Part shown: positions 1 to 10,141 of the stretch, one piece after another | Numbering within the stretch: the first letter of the stretch is position 1 | Layout of the letters: each line of letters opens with the position of its first letter | DNA from: Eutypa lata | Taxonomy: Eukaryota > Ascomycota > Sordariomycetes > Xylariales > Diatrypaceae | Direction of reading: 5' to 3' | DNA: 64,000 bases | NCBI GenBank assembly: GCA_022661535.1 | Contig: JAKULF010000017.1 | Location: forward strand, 124,001-188,000 | Notes under the pieces: generated by a model | Told to the model about the DNA's origin: nothing | Seen by the model: only the letters and a program-made list of their open reading frames with translations | Databases searched by the model: none | Translations under genes and position numbers: made by a program

Positions 1-682
1 GGGCTGTGGTCTGTGCTGGGTATGGTCTCCAAGATATGTTGTCCTTTTGGCGTTCTGGCTCCTTGTGTGTGTGCGTGTGTGGTCTTGAGAGATTACCTTT
101 CAGGGCCTAGGTGCCTACATGTGGGAGCAGAAAGGGGATGGTCATCATCACTCAACGTCCCCTGCTCTTCAGCCAGTCGACAGTATTATGGAAGAAAGGA
201 ATGGAGTCTTTGCTGTACGTTTGGAGCGTGGATATATATGATTTGAAAAAGCCCGGGGCAATGAATGGACAGACAGACGGACAGACGGACAGATGGTTGA
301 TGGTGAGTGGATGGTGGATGGTGGATGAATGGATGGATAGATGCTACGAAGAAAGAGGCGACAGGATCATCGGCATGACGATATACGTAGTGACTAGTTG
401 CATGCTAGTTTAATCTAATAACAGGCAGGCGTTTGCTTCAACTCGGTCTGGAATATGTACGTATGTAAGTAAGTGAGTGAGTAGGTAAGTGAGTGGGTGC
501 GTGAGTGAGCTTCGTCCATGTTGTAGGCACAGCACGGAATGGGCATGTCTTTCCAACTCGATCGAAAGATTCCCGGGATGAACATCATACCAGGGCTTCA
601 TCTTTAGTTAGGTAGTAACACTCTTCTACTACTGGAGGAATACACGGGCTTCTCGAAGGAATGGATGATGTGACTAGTCTCT

Positions 683-720
683 TCCCCTCCCCTCCCCTCC
701 CCTCCCCTCCCCTCCCCTCT
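683..720. repeat. CCCCT pentanucleotide microsatellite
   Basis: About seven uninterrupted copies of a CCCCT/CCCTC unit are visible, followed by a T/C-rich stretch to about 760. It lies in noncoding DNA. Confidence 0.85.
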
Positions 721-2876
721 CCTTTTTCTTTTCTTCTTCTTTTTTCCCTTCTGGTCTTCTAGAATCCTGGAATCGGATGACAGGTCTCAGGGCTCCTGTG
801 TTTTTTTCTTTCTTTTTCATTGTTCTTCGTACATAGGTAGGCATCTCAACGCCTACCCGTGCATCCACGATCAGAATCATCTCCGGCTACGCGACCCGGC
901 GGTCTTCTCTGCTAGTGAGCGGGCGCCTGCTATTATATATATAGAATCCCACCGTGCTGTCCTACCATTGTTGCAGACCTATGGATGATGATAAACTCTC
1001 GACTGTGGCACATACGCTGGGGGTTATAGGGAGTCGTCCCATCCCCCCCCCCGCATTGTGCTTGCACGTTTGTTTGATGAAACATTGATCCTAAGGATGA
1101 AACGGATTCTTGTTCATCCACCCATCATCTATTTGGACAAGTTTCTATAATTAATTAGGAAAGTTCCTCGGTTTTAAATTGCATGCATACGTAAGTACGT
1201 ACATACACATAACCCCCACTAAGAGGTAGGTATTATCTCCAGCGACCCGGTATGGACGTGTAAGGAAGGCAGGTAACGTTGCAGGGTCGGGTTCGGTTGG
1301 CCGGCTCTCATCATCTCGAGGGGTTTGATTACCTATTGCTTCACATCGGTATTAACACTAAGTTGACAGCTTGTAAAAGACTATCTATTTATCTATCATA
1401 GTTTAATGCGTGAAAGCTAGGTACTTTGCCTACCTAGGTATGTTTACTCTAGTTGGAGCTTTCTAGCAGTATGTGAGCTGTGGATGAGGTAAATGAATTT
1501 CTCTTTGCTGGCTCATTGTCTACCTACCTACCTAGATAGAGCGAAGTTCGCTGACTGTTGAACATCTCGAAATCGGTTCTCGGGCTTGGCTTTTGTAGAT
1601 GTGTAAGATCCCGGATTTGGAAATAAAAACGACATGGAATATTCAGGTACCCAAGGCTGCCAAGTAACCCTACTGATGACGGACTACCTATGTGAGTATA
1701 AGCGTGCCCAGCCCAGCGAACCAGACATCCCAAAAATAAACCATAGATGTAAGAAAGCACTTACTTGCATGGGACCTAACTAAGTCTTGTCATGAACCTG
1801 TCCATCATCAACTTTCTGTAGTAGTAAGATACCCACACCCGTACCCCTGCTTGACGATTTAACTTTAACGTTAGTTAACTAGTCTAAGTATGTGGAAGCT
1901 CAGCCACGTCGAAGTCTGATTGGTCAGTTGGTGCTCACGGCGCCCGAATAGGAAGCTGGTCCAATTTCGACATCACGTTGCGGCGCGGTGTTGCACCGTA
2001 CCGTGTGCGCAAATGGACTTTGCAGGTGTTTCGTTCCTGAAACCATCTCACTAACTCTCTCATTAACTACAGGTACATGACTAACTATGTTATTAGGAGA
2101 TAATCAGCCACTTGGCCATGTTATATCATTGGTGCGACGAGCTGGAATGTAATGTGCACATATCGATTCAGGTGTCCTGGTTGTATGTAGGTAGGTAGGT
2201 ATGTATGTATCTATGCATCACAGCCTTTTCCACTTTTTGGATCACCCCACCACAGAAACTTTATCTTCCTAATCGGGACGATCAATATGGGTTGGGGCTG
2301 ACATCTTTTGTCACAAGAATAACCACCTTAGGATAGCTTAAGGAAAGAGCTTAACATCTATATGCCGATCATTAACTATCGCGTGCCGGGTCCCTGGTCC
2401 CCCTTTAATTCGGAATCGCACGTAGAGCCAACCAGGTTGGACTTTTGGTCAAGAGGCTACAGACTTGACTACTAACTAACTACATAGCTGCCGCTTGGGA
2501 ACATGGACTTGAGATGAGACTGCGGCCGCCGTCCCCGGACACAACACGGCGCCAAGTAGAGTATCGCTTGCTTCCTACTCATGTACTTAACGGACGCGGA
2601 GGAGTCCCAACGTTGTCAGTTGCTGACAGCGATCTACATGACGTATTTCCCTTTTCTGAAAACGCGTTGGAACCTTTTGGTTCTAGGTACGTAGGAAGCT
2701 CAAGACCTACATACATACGACAAGGCCCAAAGGGACAACGCGCCCCCCCGGCTTCCATGTTCATGAGGACGGAGAATGCCTGTCTGCAGCCATAGTAGGA
2801 GGTACCTCTGAGATTCTGATTCAGGTAACGTTGAATTTAAAGCTCGATGATCCGTCTATCGCAAGATGGAGGGTAT

Positions 2877-2886
2877 TATATATATA
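2877..2886 (+). promoter_or_regulatory. TATA-like box of the chitinase gene
   Basis: A TATATATATA run lies about 136 bp before the chitinase ATG at 3022 and is followed by pyrimidine-rich sequence. The position fits a fungal core promoter, but the assignment is inferred from placement only. Confidence 0.45.
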
Positions 2887-3021
2887 GTTGACGATCCGCC
2901 CCTCGGGTCTCCTGATGGGTTTTTGGTGATCTTCAGTCCAGTCCTTTACACTACATACCACTACTACTATACTATACTATAGTAGATAGACAGGCCACTG
3001 CAGTCTTTCTTCATTACCATC

Positions 3022-4374
3022 ATGTCTTTCCTTAAGATCTCCATGGCTTCGGCCGCTACGCTCCTTTCTTTCGCTCCCTCGGCGCTTGCTGGCTTCGATG
3101 CCACCGCGTCCAACAACGTCGCTGTCTACTGGGGTATGTTTTTGATTGTGGTGATACGGCCACTAGAGTACTGGGATGAGATTCGATAAGGGAGGGAAAA
3201 GGAGAAGAAGAAGAAGCATGCTAACTCATATTCTACCCGTACAGGTCAGAACTCCGCTGGCACGGCCGAATCCCAGCAGCGACTTTCATACTACTGTGCC
3301 GGTAAGCAATCTCTGATTCCTGTCGGATATGATACACTGAATGCTAACGAACATGGTAAATAGATACTTCGCACAACGTCAGTATAATAAACACAATATA
3401 GCGATGCTGTTTATAAGGATTCATCAACCAACTGACATGTTCTACGACAGATCATTCCCTTGGCCTTCTTGAACGGCATCAACACTCCGGCCACGAACTT
3501 CGCCAACGCCGGCGACAACTGCACGGCTTTCGCGGGGAGCACTCTGCTCGACTGCCCTCAGATTGAGTATGTTTGTTCCATCGCCAACCAACACATGCAC
3601 ATACGCTCACCCACCCACACGCACATGCCGAGCTCCTATGCCGCCTATCCCCAAGGAGCCATTGAGTCAGTCAGCCAGCCAGCTAGCTAACCTCAAAACC
3701 AAAATAGGGAGGACATCAAATCCTGCCAAACCGACTACGGCAAGACGATCCTGATCTCCCTGGGCGGGATGACGTACTCGGAAGGCGGATTCGCCGACGA
3801 AGCCTCGGCCCAAGCAGGCGCGGACGCGGTGTGGGGCCTCTTTGGGTCGGACACGAGCTACGAGAACCGGCCGTTCGGGTCGGCGGTGGTGGACGGGTTC
3901 GACTTCGACTTCGAGTCGGCGACGACGAACCTGCTGCCGTTCGCGCGGCGCCTCAAGGCCAACATCGACGGCGACGCCTCCAGGACGTACTACCTGACGG
4001 CGGCGCCGCAGTGCCCGTACCCGGACGCGGCCATGACGGACGTGATCGACGGCGACGTGCCCCTGGACTTCCTCATGATCCAGTTCTACAACAACTACTG
4101 CAGCGTGGCGTCGTTCGTCGAGGGCCAGGAGCCCAACCCGGACAACGGCTTCAACCTGGCCACGTGGGACGACTGGGCCAAGACCGGCAGCGCCAACCCC
4201 GACGTCAAGATCCTGGTCGGCGCCCCGGGCAGCACGGGCGCCGCCGGCTCCGGCTACGTCGCCGCCGACAAGCTGGCCGCCGTCCTCGAGTACAGCAAGC
4301 AGTTCTCTAGCTTCGGCGGCGCCATGGTCTGGGACATGTCGCAGGTCTGGTCGAACGATGGGTTCTGTAAGTAA
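3022..4374 (+). CDS. Secreted class III (GH18) endochitinase, five exons
   Basis: Predicted exons are 3022-3133, 3245-3301, 3364-3377, 3451-3566 and 3708-4374; phases close to give 321 aa. Residues 1-23 form a signal peptide ending in Ala-Leu-Ala. The GH18 signatures are intact: the SLGG strand at 117-120 and the catalytic DGFDFDFE block at 162-169 with the acid/base Glu169. Further on are the MIQFYNN substrate-site segment and a late MVWD tryptophan motif. The length fits a bare hevamine-like catalytic domain, with no chitin-binding module and no GPI tail. Family knowledge: such enzymes hydrolyse chitin outside the cell in wall remodelling, nutrition or attack on other fungi. The third exon is only 14 nt. 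A TATA run lies 136 bp upstream. Function is confident; exact splice sites slightly less so. Confidence 0.93.
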
Positions 4375-5663
4375 TAAGTAACTCACTCTCGGAGTTGATT
4401 GATTTTATAAACCCCCATCCATCCATCCATTCATCCATCTCTCCATCACCTTTCGAGAGCATGTTTTCTTTTTGTCCAAAAGGAATCATCTATCGCTCTT
4501 TAGAACATGACTTTTCAACCTTCCCAATCATCGGTAGATTATCTAGGAAGAGAAATTAAGCTAACTCCGGGTGTTGTAGTAAGTACGGTTTTTGGTGCTT
4601 TGGTGAGTGACAGACATCTTCTTCTCTTGAGCTATGATATGATCTGTGAACGCGGTAGATATTTGCTAACAGGTGTCTCTCGCAGTAAATCAACATTGTC
4701 ATTTCATCTGCCCATTGAAACGAGACTGGATGGGGTTTATCGCTACTAGAGTTTGTTGGACTCGTAGTAGCGATAGTAGTAGGAGGGGTTGGATGGACCT
4801 CTTGCGGATGTACATATATACTACCACCATCTATGATATTTACGATTTGTACATGAACTTCACTGTATATATATATATATATATATTCCTTCTTTGGATA
4901 CCACATAAGTTTGAGAATTTAGGATTTTTTCGTTGAATGCTTCTATGCATGTCTATGATCTCCATTCAGTGCATTCTTGGCTCCTATTAGCTACTTTCAG
5001 GGGCAACGACAGGGTTGATTATTACATATCGACTTTTGTTTTGCTGAGAGCACCCTAAATTGATTAACAAATAAAAAGGCTTAACTCAAATTCTCGTGTC
5101 ATCATAATTCCCCCCTTCCTGTGAACTTCCAAGTGATGCCCCCGTTTCCCTATTCGGACTCAGTTTCCTTGCCCAACTGAGCCAATTGAGTCTCGCCCAA
5201 GTCGTCTAGACGCCTGACCTTGCGCCTAAGATTCTTAGATATCCCTAGTTTCACCATGGTAACAGGTATAAACTACATGAACAAGTCGATAGGATTGGAT
5301 TGAAGGTAATTACGTACAACGGGTTCGAACGGTATGTATACATCACCAAATGGTTCACCTCCGGATTGTGTGTATTCATATCGTGTTTATTCTTCATGGG
5401 CAGGGCCACAACTCCATAGAAGATCAGGTTTTCGCCTATCATTGGCATCACCATCCTTCCGCTCACTCGGTTTTGCAGGGGACTCGGGTTTCACGCCTAC
5501 TCGGGTGGGCTCAGGCATTGCCGCTTAAGAACAGGTTCAAAATGAGCATAGTCATCGAGGGGTAGAGTTTTCCTCCTCGCAATGAGAGTCAGTGAGTGAT
5601 ACAAGGCCGATGTTGGGGTTTCTGGTCCTTTCGATTTTATTGGATATAAAGTATCAAGGTTAA
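4375..5663. other. Intergenic, with (TA)n and one copy of a direct repeat
   Basis: No gene is seen. A (TA)n tract lies at about 4864-4887. The first copy of a ~100-bp direct repeat is at 4899-4998 (see the separate entry). The rest is unremarkable and contains the downstream flanks of the chitinase and of the Ulp1-like pseudogene. Confidence 0.6.
4899..4998 (+). repeat. Direct repeat R1, left copy
   Basis: This block starts TACCACATAAG and ends near CTTGGCTCCTATTAGCT. It matches 8671-8770 in the same orientation at roughly 80% identity by eye, and many of the differences are A/G or C/T. The two copies bracket the Ulp1-like pseudogene. They could be the ends of a degraded mobile element or a segmental duplication. 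Confidence 0.6.
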
Positions 5664-7835
5664 TTAATGGTGATGGCTTCGAAGCGTGATGGGAGCAAGC
5701 CTTTCTGGGTTATCATTATATCCGTGTAGGACACCTGTTAGCCTCTCCCTTGTCATCCCCAAACCCTCGATCAATTTGGGCAGGCTTGTTTCCATGCCCT
5801 CGAGCCATTGGATTTGCCTTTCGTGTTGGCGGAGATCTCGCGAATTTTCCGTAATCTCGTGCTCGAGTAGGCTGGCTGCGGCCGACGGGATGCCCTCGAG
5901 AAACCTCTTGGCGTTTAAACGGGCGCCCTTATGCTTCTGCAGTGTCGCCTGCTGCTGCTGCAAGCCTTCTAGCAATGTACTGCCGAGATCTTTAAGTTTA
6001 TTTGCGATACGATAAAAGTCTCCGACATGTGATAGGATCTCTTCAATCTCGCATCCCCTAGCTTCCCATGTTCTTGGAGCAGGTTGTGTTACTTCCTTGT
6101 CATAGGCTATGAACTTTGCGAGACTGGGAGTGTCGGTAGGACATGGCGGAGGCGATAGCAGATCAAGCTTGGGAACCCCAAAATTTGTGTTCACCACCAT
6201 TTCTGCGCCAGTTGCAACAGAATATTTATCGGGAAATGCCAGGGAGAGCAGAAACCGCCTCTAGCGGAAAGCATCGATTTTGGCGGGTAACTTCTCGTCG
6301 AGTACAAGGTATGTAGATACCGCCGCTACGAAGACACCGCAATCGTACGCATTGCACTGCTTGGGACACTGGCCAGCAGCAGGATTGTCGACTGCTTTCC
6401 ACGGTCGGTCTTTCCCTAACCCAGCACGTTCTACCATGTTATGAATGACAGCCATCACATTTTCAACACTCTCAGATTCGGGCAGAGAGTCAAATATGTT
6501 GGCCTGCCTTTGCCTCATGTCGAGGAGTACGCAAACCCAATGCACACCGCCAGGATTGAGAGACAGTAACACATGCGTTACTCCGGGCATCCCTAGAAGC
6601 TTTTGAGGGCGTTTTTCATCCCCAATCTCGAACGTAATCCATCCCTTACGATGAGAGACGAGCATGGTTAGATACGAATTGATGACACCTCCTTTAAGCC
6701 GGGCTTGCTTGCAACTGGACGGATAGTTTTGAGCACCATCGACTAGGGGCTGGTATAGATCATTCTCTGCTTCCGAGTTTAGGGTGAATTTCTGAGAGTG
6801 TTTATCACCGTCGTCATCAGCTTCATCATTACCATTTGAGATGTCCCCGCCCATGTTGTCGTCAGTGCCTAGTATTGGTAAGGCATCTTCATTACCTGAG
6901 ATGCCCTCGCTCATGGTGTCGTCGGTGTCTGGCACTGGTGACGCCGCGCTATGATTTCAAATGTCCCCGCCAATACTGTCGTCGGAGCTCGGTACCGGCT
7001 GCGTTTCCAACTCTGGTACTGGCGGGGAGGTTGTTTGGACTAGCCTCGGTTGCGGTCCCGGCAAGAGAGTTGATTCTAGCTTGTCAGTTATTTCGACGCC
7101 GACCTTTCGTTTCTTGCTTTTCGGGGAGTGTGAGATTCTGCTGGGTATTATTTCTGCGTTTTCCTGGGCTGCCCTCTTGGACGAACGTACGTCTATTGGG
7201 GTTTCGGGTTGACGCTTACTGGCAGTGTGTCGGTGTTCGGGATTGGCAACAGTGGCGCCGTTGCTACTGGATCCAATTTCGTTGACGGGTCTGCCATTGC
7301 TGCTGTCGTTGATAAAGAAATCCCGGGTCGCAAAATCGGAGTCGGAGTACGATGGCGGGGAAAACCGGAAATTGGACAAAGGATTGGATAGCGATTTACT
7401 TGCACTGTATCGTATGGCGGCGTCATTGGCCAAGGGCTTATACATCAGACTACTTGGGATCGTTGCTGGTGGCACTGCTTTGCTTGTCTGCGCCAGTGCC
7501 GACTCTGATTCCTGACTAGAAATAACTAGGCCAGAGGGCGTGCATGGTTGGGCTCGAGGATGATGTCCAGCTACTTCAGGGGTTTCTCCCCGTTTGACTG
7601 GTTCTCCCTCCTTAGCCCCCACGAACCCCATATCCTCCATAGCTGCTTTGATGTCTTGCGGCTGCAAAATCGAATAGGTCTCCTTGATTTGTTCTTTGAA
7701 AGAATCTAGGCCAACGCCTTTGAAGTCCTTGTCGCTGAGCCTTTTTCTTGCACGATAATGCTTGATGCTGGTTTCGTAGAGTGGATGGAGTAAGGAGCCA
7801 GGCAACTTATCGTTAGGGGTGGGTCGGCTTGCTCA
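5664..7835 (-). pseudogene. Degraded Ulp1-like SUMO protease (peptidase C48) gene
   Basis: Three open segments, 7832-6960, 6956-6264 and 6260-5664, lie in one frame. They are separated only by a TGA (6959-6957) and a TAG (6263-6261). The upstream side is also closed by in-frame stops (7835-7833 and 7916-7914), and no good ATG opens the frame. The middle segment carries a full C48 catalytic core: His in GGVHWVCVLLD, Asp in NIFDSL, and Gln/Cys in PKQCNAYDCGVFV. The N-terminal segment is Ser/Pro-rich with basic KSKKRK-type clusters. The C-terminal segment is a predicted coiled coil rich in Gln, Leu and Glu. Family knowledge: Ulp1 enzymes cleave SUMO, and in some fungi C48 domains travel with DNA transposons. 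The TAG is explained by CAG to TAG. Programmed readthrough or unseen introns are less likely alternatives. Confidence 0.7.
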
Positions 7836-8293
7836 AGATACTTGTTGATTTCGGTCAAACCGCTGAGAGACGTGATCATAGAGCGTGGAGACAGTACGAT
7901 ACGTCGGTTTCGACTAATTTGTCGATGAGAAATGATGGGAACAAGTTGTGGCGCTCGTTGCGCGCAGTTCCTCTCTTTCGTAAGTCGAAGAACTATTCAG
8001 ATGTCCAGTGCAGAGAAGATGTAACAGCGGTTATGCAATCAGCGTTAACTTCAGCTTGGTTGTCTCGTAATTTATCCATTTACTTGCTAACTAAATCGGC
8101 TCGAGACTTGGTTGTCCGTTCAATGCATTGATGACGCCATTTTGTAGAAACAGCACCGTGACGGATATTCTCAGGAAGACAGCAAGAGCAATATAGAGGC
8201 AATGAATAGTACTAACTCGACAGAAAGACAAATAGATAGACACAGGGAAAATAGAATGGTACCAACATGAAGATATAGAGTAGAATGACGACC

Positions 8294-8345
8294 CTACAAA
8301 CCTGTATCCCTTAGTTAGGTAGCTATGATCTGTTTGGACTTGCTT
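8294..8345 (+). repeat. Direct repeat R2, copy 1
   Basis: Over 52 bp from CTACAAACCTG to CTTGGACTTGCTT-type sequence it aligns without gaps to 9206-9257. There are nine differences and all are transitions (A/G or C/T). Weaker similarity continues for about 50 bp on the right. An all-transition pattern is what RIP leaves in duplicated fungal DNA. Confidence 0.7.
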
Positions 8346-8670
8346 TTCTGTTCATGAGAGCTCTGAGAAGGTAACTCCATCCACTCCACAACGGGTCACC
8401 CTCCATATGGGACTACCTTCGCCAGCTAGACATGCCCTCTTTGGCCCTCGTTTTGCGGAAGGAGGTATCGTAGACTGAAGTGGGACAAAAGGTTATTGTC
8501 AGATTATGTCGTCAACTTTGATTTATGGTACGTAGAAGTGTCCCACCTTTTAAAGACACCACAGCGTTCTCCTTTTTGGTACTTCGTACACTAAACCTTT
8601 TTAAGTCTTTCAGACAATTAGTGGACCAGGCTTGGCTAGAAACGGGGGCGGCTATTGGATACATGTAACT

Positions 8671-8770
8671 ACCACATAAGTGTGAAAATTGAGGATTTGT
8701 TCCTTGAATGCCCTAATGTAGGTCTGTGATCCCCATCCAGCATATCCTTGGCTCCTATTGGCTTGTTTCC
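8671..8770 (+). repeat. Direct repeat R1, right copy
   Basis: Partner of 4899-4998, same orientation, beginning TACCACATAAGTG and ending near GGCTCCTATTGGCT. It lies on the far side of the Ulp1-like pseudogene, 3.77 kb from its partner. Confidence 0.6.
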
Positions 8771-9205
8771 CTCGTGCCTTGCATTAGTAAGTACCTAGGT
8801 AGTGTTGTAATACAAGATCCAGCCCTACTCCTGTAATTATACCCTTCGCTGGGGGTAAAATTGCAGTGAAATCGTTTCTGGAACATATGACTTTCAAAGA
8901 TTGAACTTGCAACATAATAACTACCCTTACCCAGCCGATCCCCGGGTTTCTTCACCAATCAACATATTCGGGAAAGCTACGTACATCTTCTGGGGAAGCT
9001 TGTTATTCCGCCTTGTTGTTCCGTATTAGGTATTCCGCACGTCACCGTTCCTTGAATCTCGAAATTTAGGTGGTAGCTATACCGCGCCACCACCCCCCGT
9101 TACATTTTTTTGATCTAGTTAGCTGTAACTTGACACGGTATTCGGGTAGTTATGGACGACTGGCCACAGAGATGTAGATGTCCTAGCGAGTGGGATGTCG
9201 AGATT

Positions 9206-9257
9206 CTACGAACTTGTGTCCCTTAATTAAGTAGCTACGATTTATTTGAACTTGCTT
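9206..9257 (+). repeat. Direct repeat R2, copy 2
   Basis: Partner of 8294-8345; ungapped, nine differences, all transitions. The order R1-R2-R1-R2 across 4.9-9.3 kb suggests nested or tandem duplication around the protease remnant. Confidence 0.7.
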
Positions 9258-10141
9258 ACCTACCTTGGTCTTCGTCGTCCATAAGAACTTCAAGAAGCTA
9301 TCATGTATTCATTCATTCATTCACGGATCACACCGGGAAGAACCGAATCCTGCAAATCAGTTTTGCTATTTACCTATCGTACACATGGCTATGGGCAGAG
9401 AATCCAAGAGATCTATGTAGAGATGAAGCAGATGTGCCAAGTCAACTCCAATCAGCATACCAAGACCTAAGAGGGCCGCCACCCATCCATCACATCAACC
9501 CCTGAATTTTTTGTGTGGCAAATATAGCCAAGCTTCGTTTGATCGTACAACCGCACTCCATTTTTTTGTTTTGTTACAATGTGAATCCCCCCCTCGTTTG
9601 CCTATAAACGTGTACCTAGGCAGAAGGGGAAAAGGCCATCATCTTTTCTTCAAGATGGCTGGGTATCTTCGTCGTGAATCATGTCGGCATTATTTACCTC
9701 AAAGAAAGACCGAAGATGCAGAGAAGATTTGGCTACCGGATCAGAAATGCGTGGGTTCTGTCATGTCGAATATCCACTAGTGAGATCCGGTTTGCCTTTT
9801 GCCGAAAACTTTTTTGGTGAAATACAGAGAGCAATCATCCTTTAATTCGGATGAAAGGAAAGACGAAATGGAAAGATGAGATGAAAAGGGGTATTGATTA
9901 CGTGCTGCTTTCAATACTCATTGAAAGCATATTTTTGAGGGCAAAGGAAAGTTGAAGAAGGCGTGTATGGAAATGTCCTGTATACAACAATTAACGGTTA
10001 GTACAAAGCACATACAGTACACCTCGTGGATGGAATAAATACCTCTTCATTTTCTGTCGAACGGCAAGATTGAAAGGATAGTAATGGATCTTCTAGCTAG
10101 CGTCGAGAACTAGCAAACCATATACCCTTACGAAACACAAT

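Larger units (their letters stand above)
1..3021. other. Intergenic region upstream of the chitinase gene
   Basis: No convincing gene is seen on either strand. Reading frames are short and lack splice-supported extensions. The stretch holds simple repeats: GACA/GGAT-type tetranucleotides around 265-345, TAAG/TGAG steps around 460-510, and a CCCCT pentanucleotide tract at about 683-720. Several TAGGTA-type tracts lie at 1430-1440, 1519-1534 and 2187-2202. The last few hundred bases are presumably the chitinase promoter. Confidence 0.6.
7836..10141. other. Intergenic repeat zone
   Basis: No convincing gene. The region holds two families of short direct repeats (8294-8345 matching 9206-9257, and 8671-8770 matching 4899-4998). 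The remaining sequence has no recognisable protein similarity. The open frame at 9511-9780 looks accidental. Confidence 0.55.

Noticed and set aside
3667..4386. Long minus-strand frame opposite the chitinase
   Set aside because: It is a GC-skew shadow of the chitinase last exon; the plus strand has all GH18 motifs.
9511..9780. Plus-strand 89-codon frame as a small gene
   Set aside because: No domain, no signal peptide, no splice signals and no promoter context.
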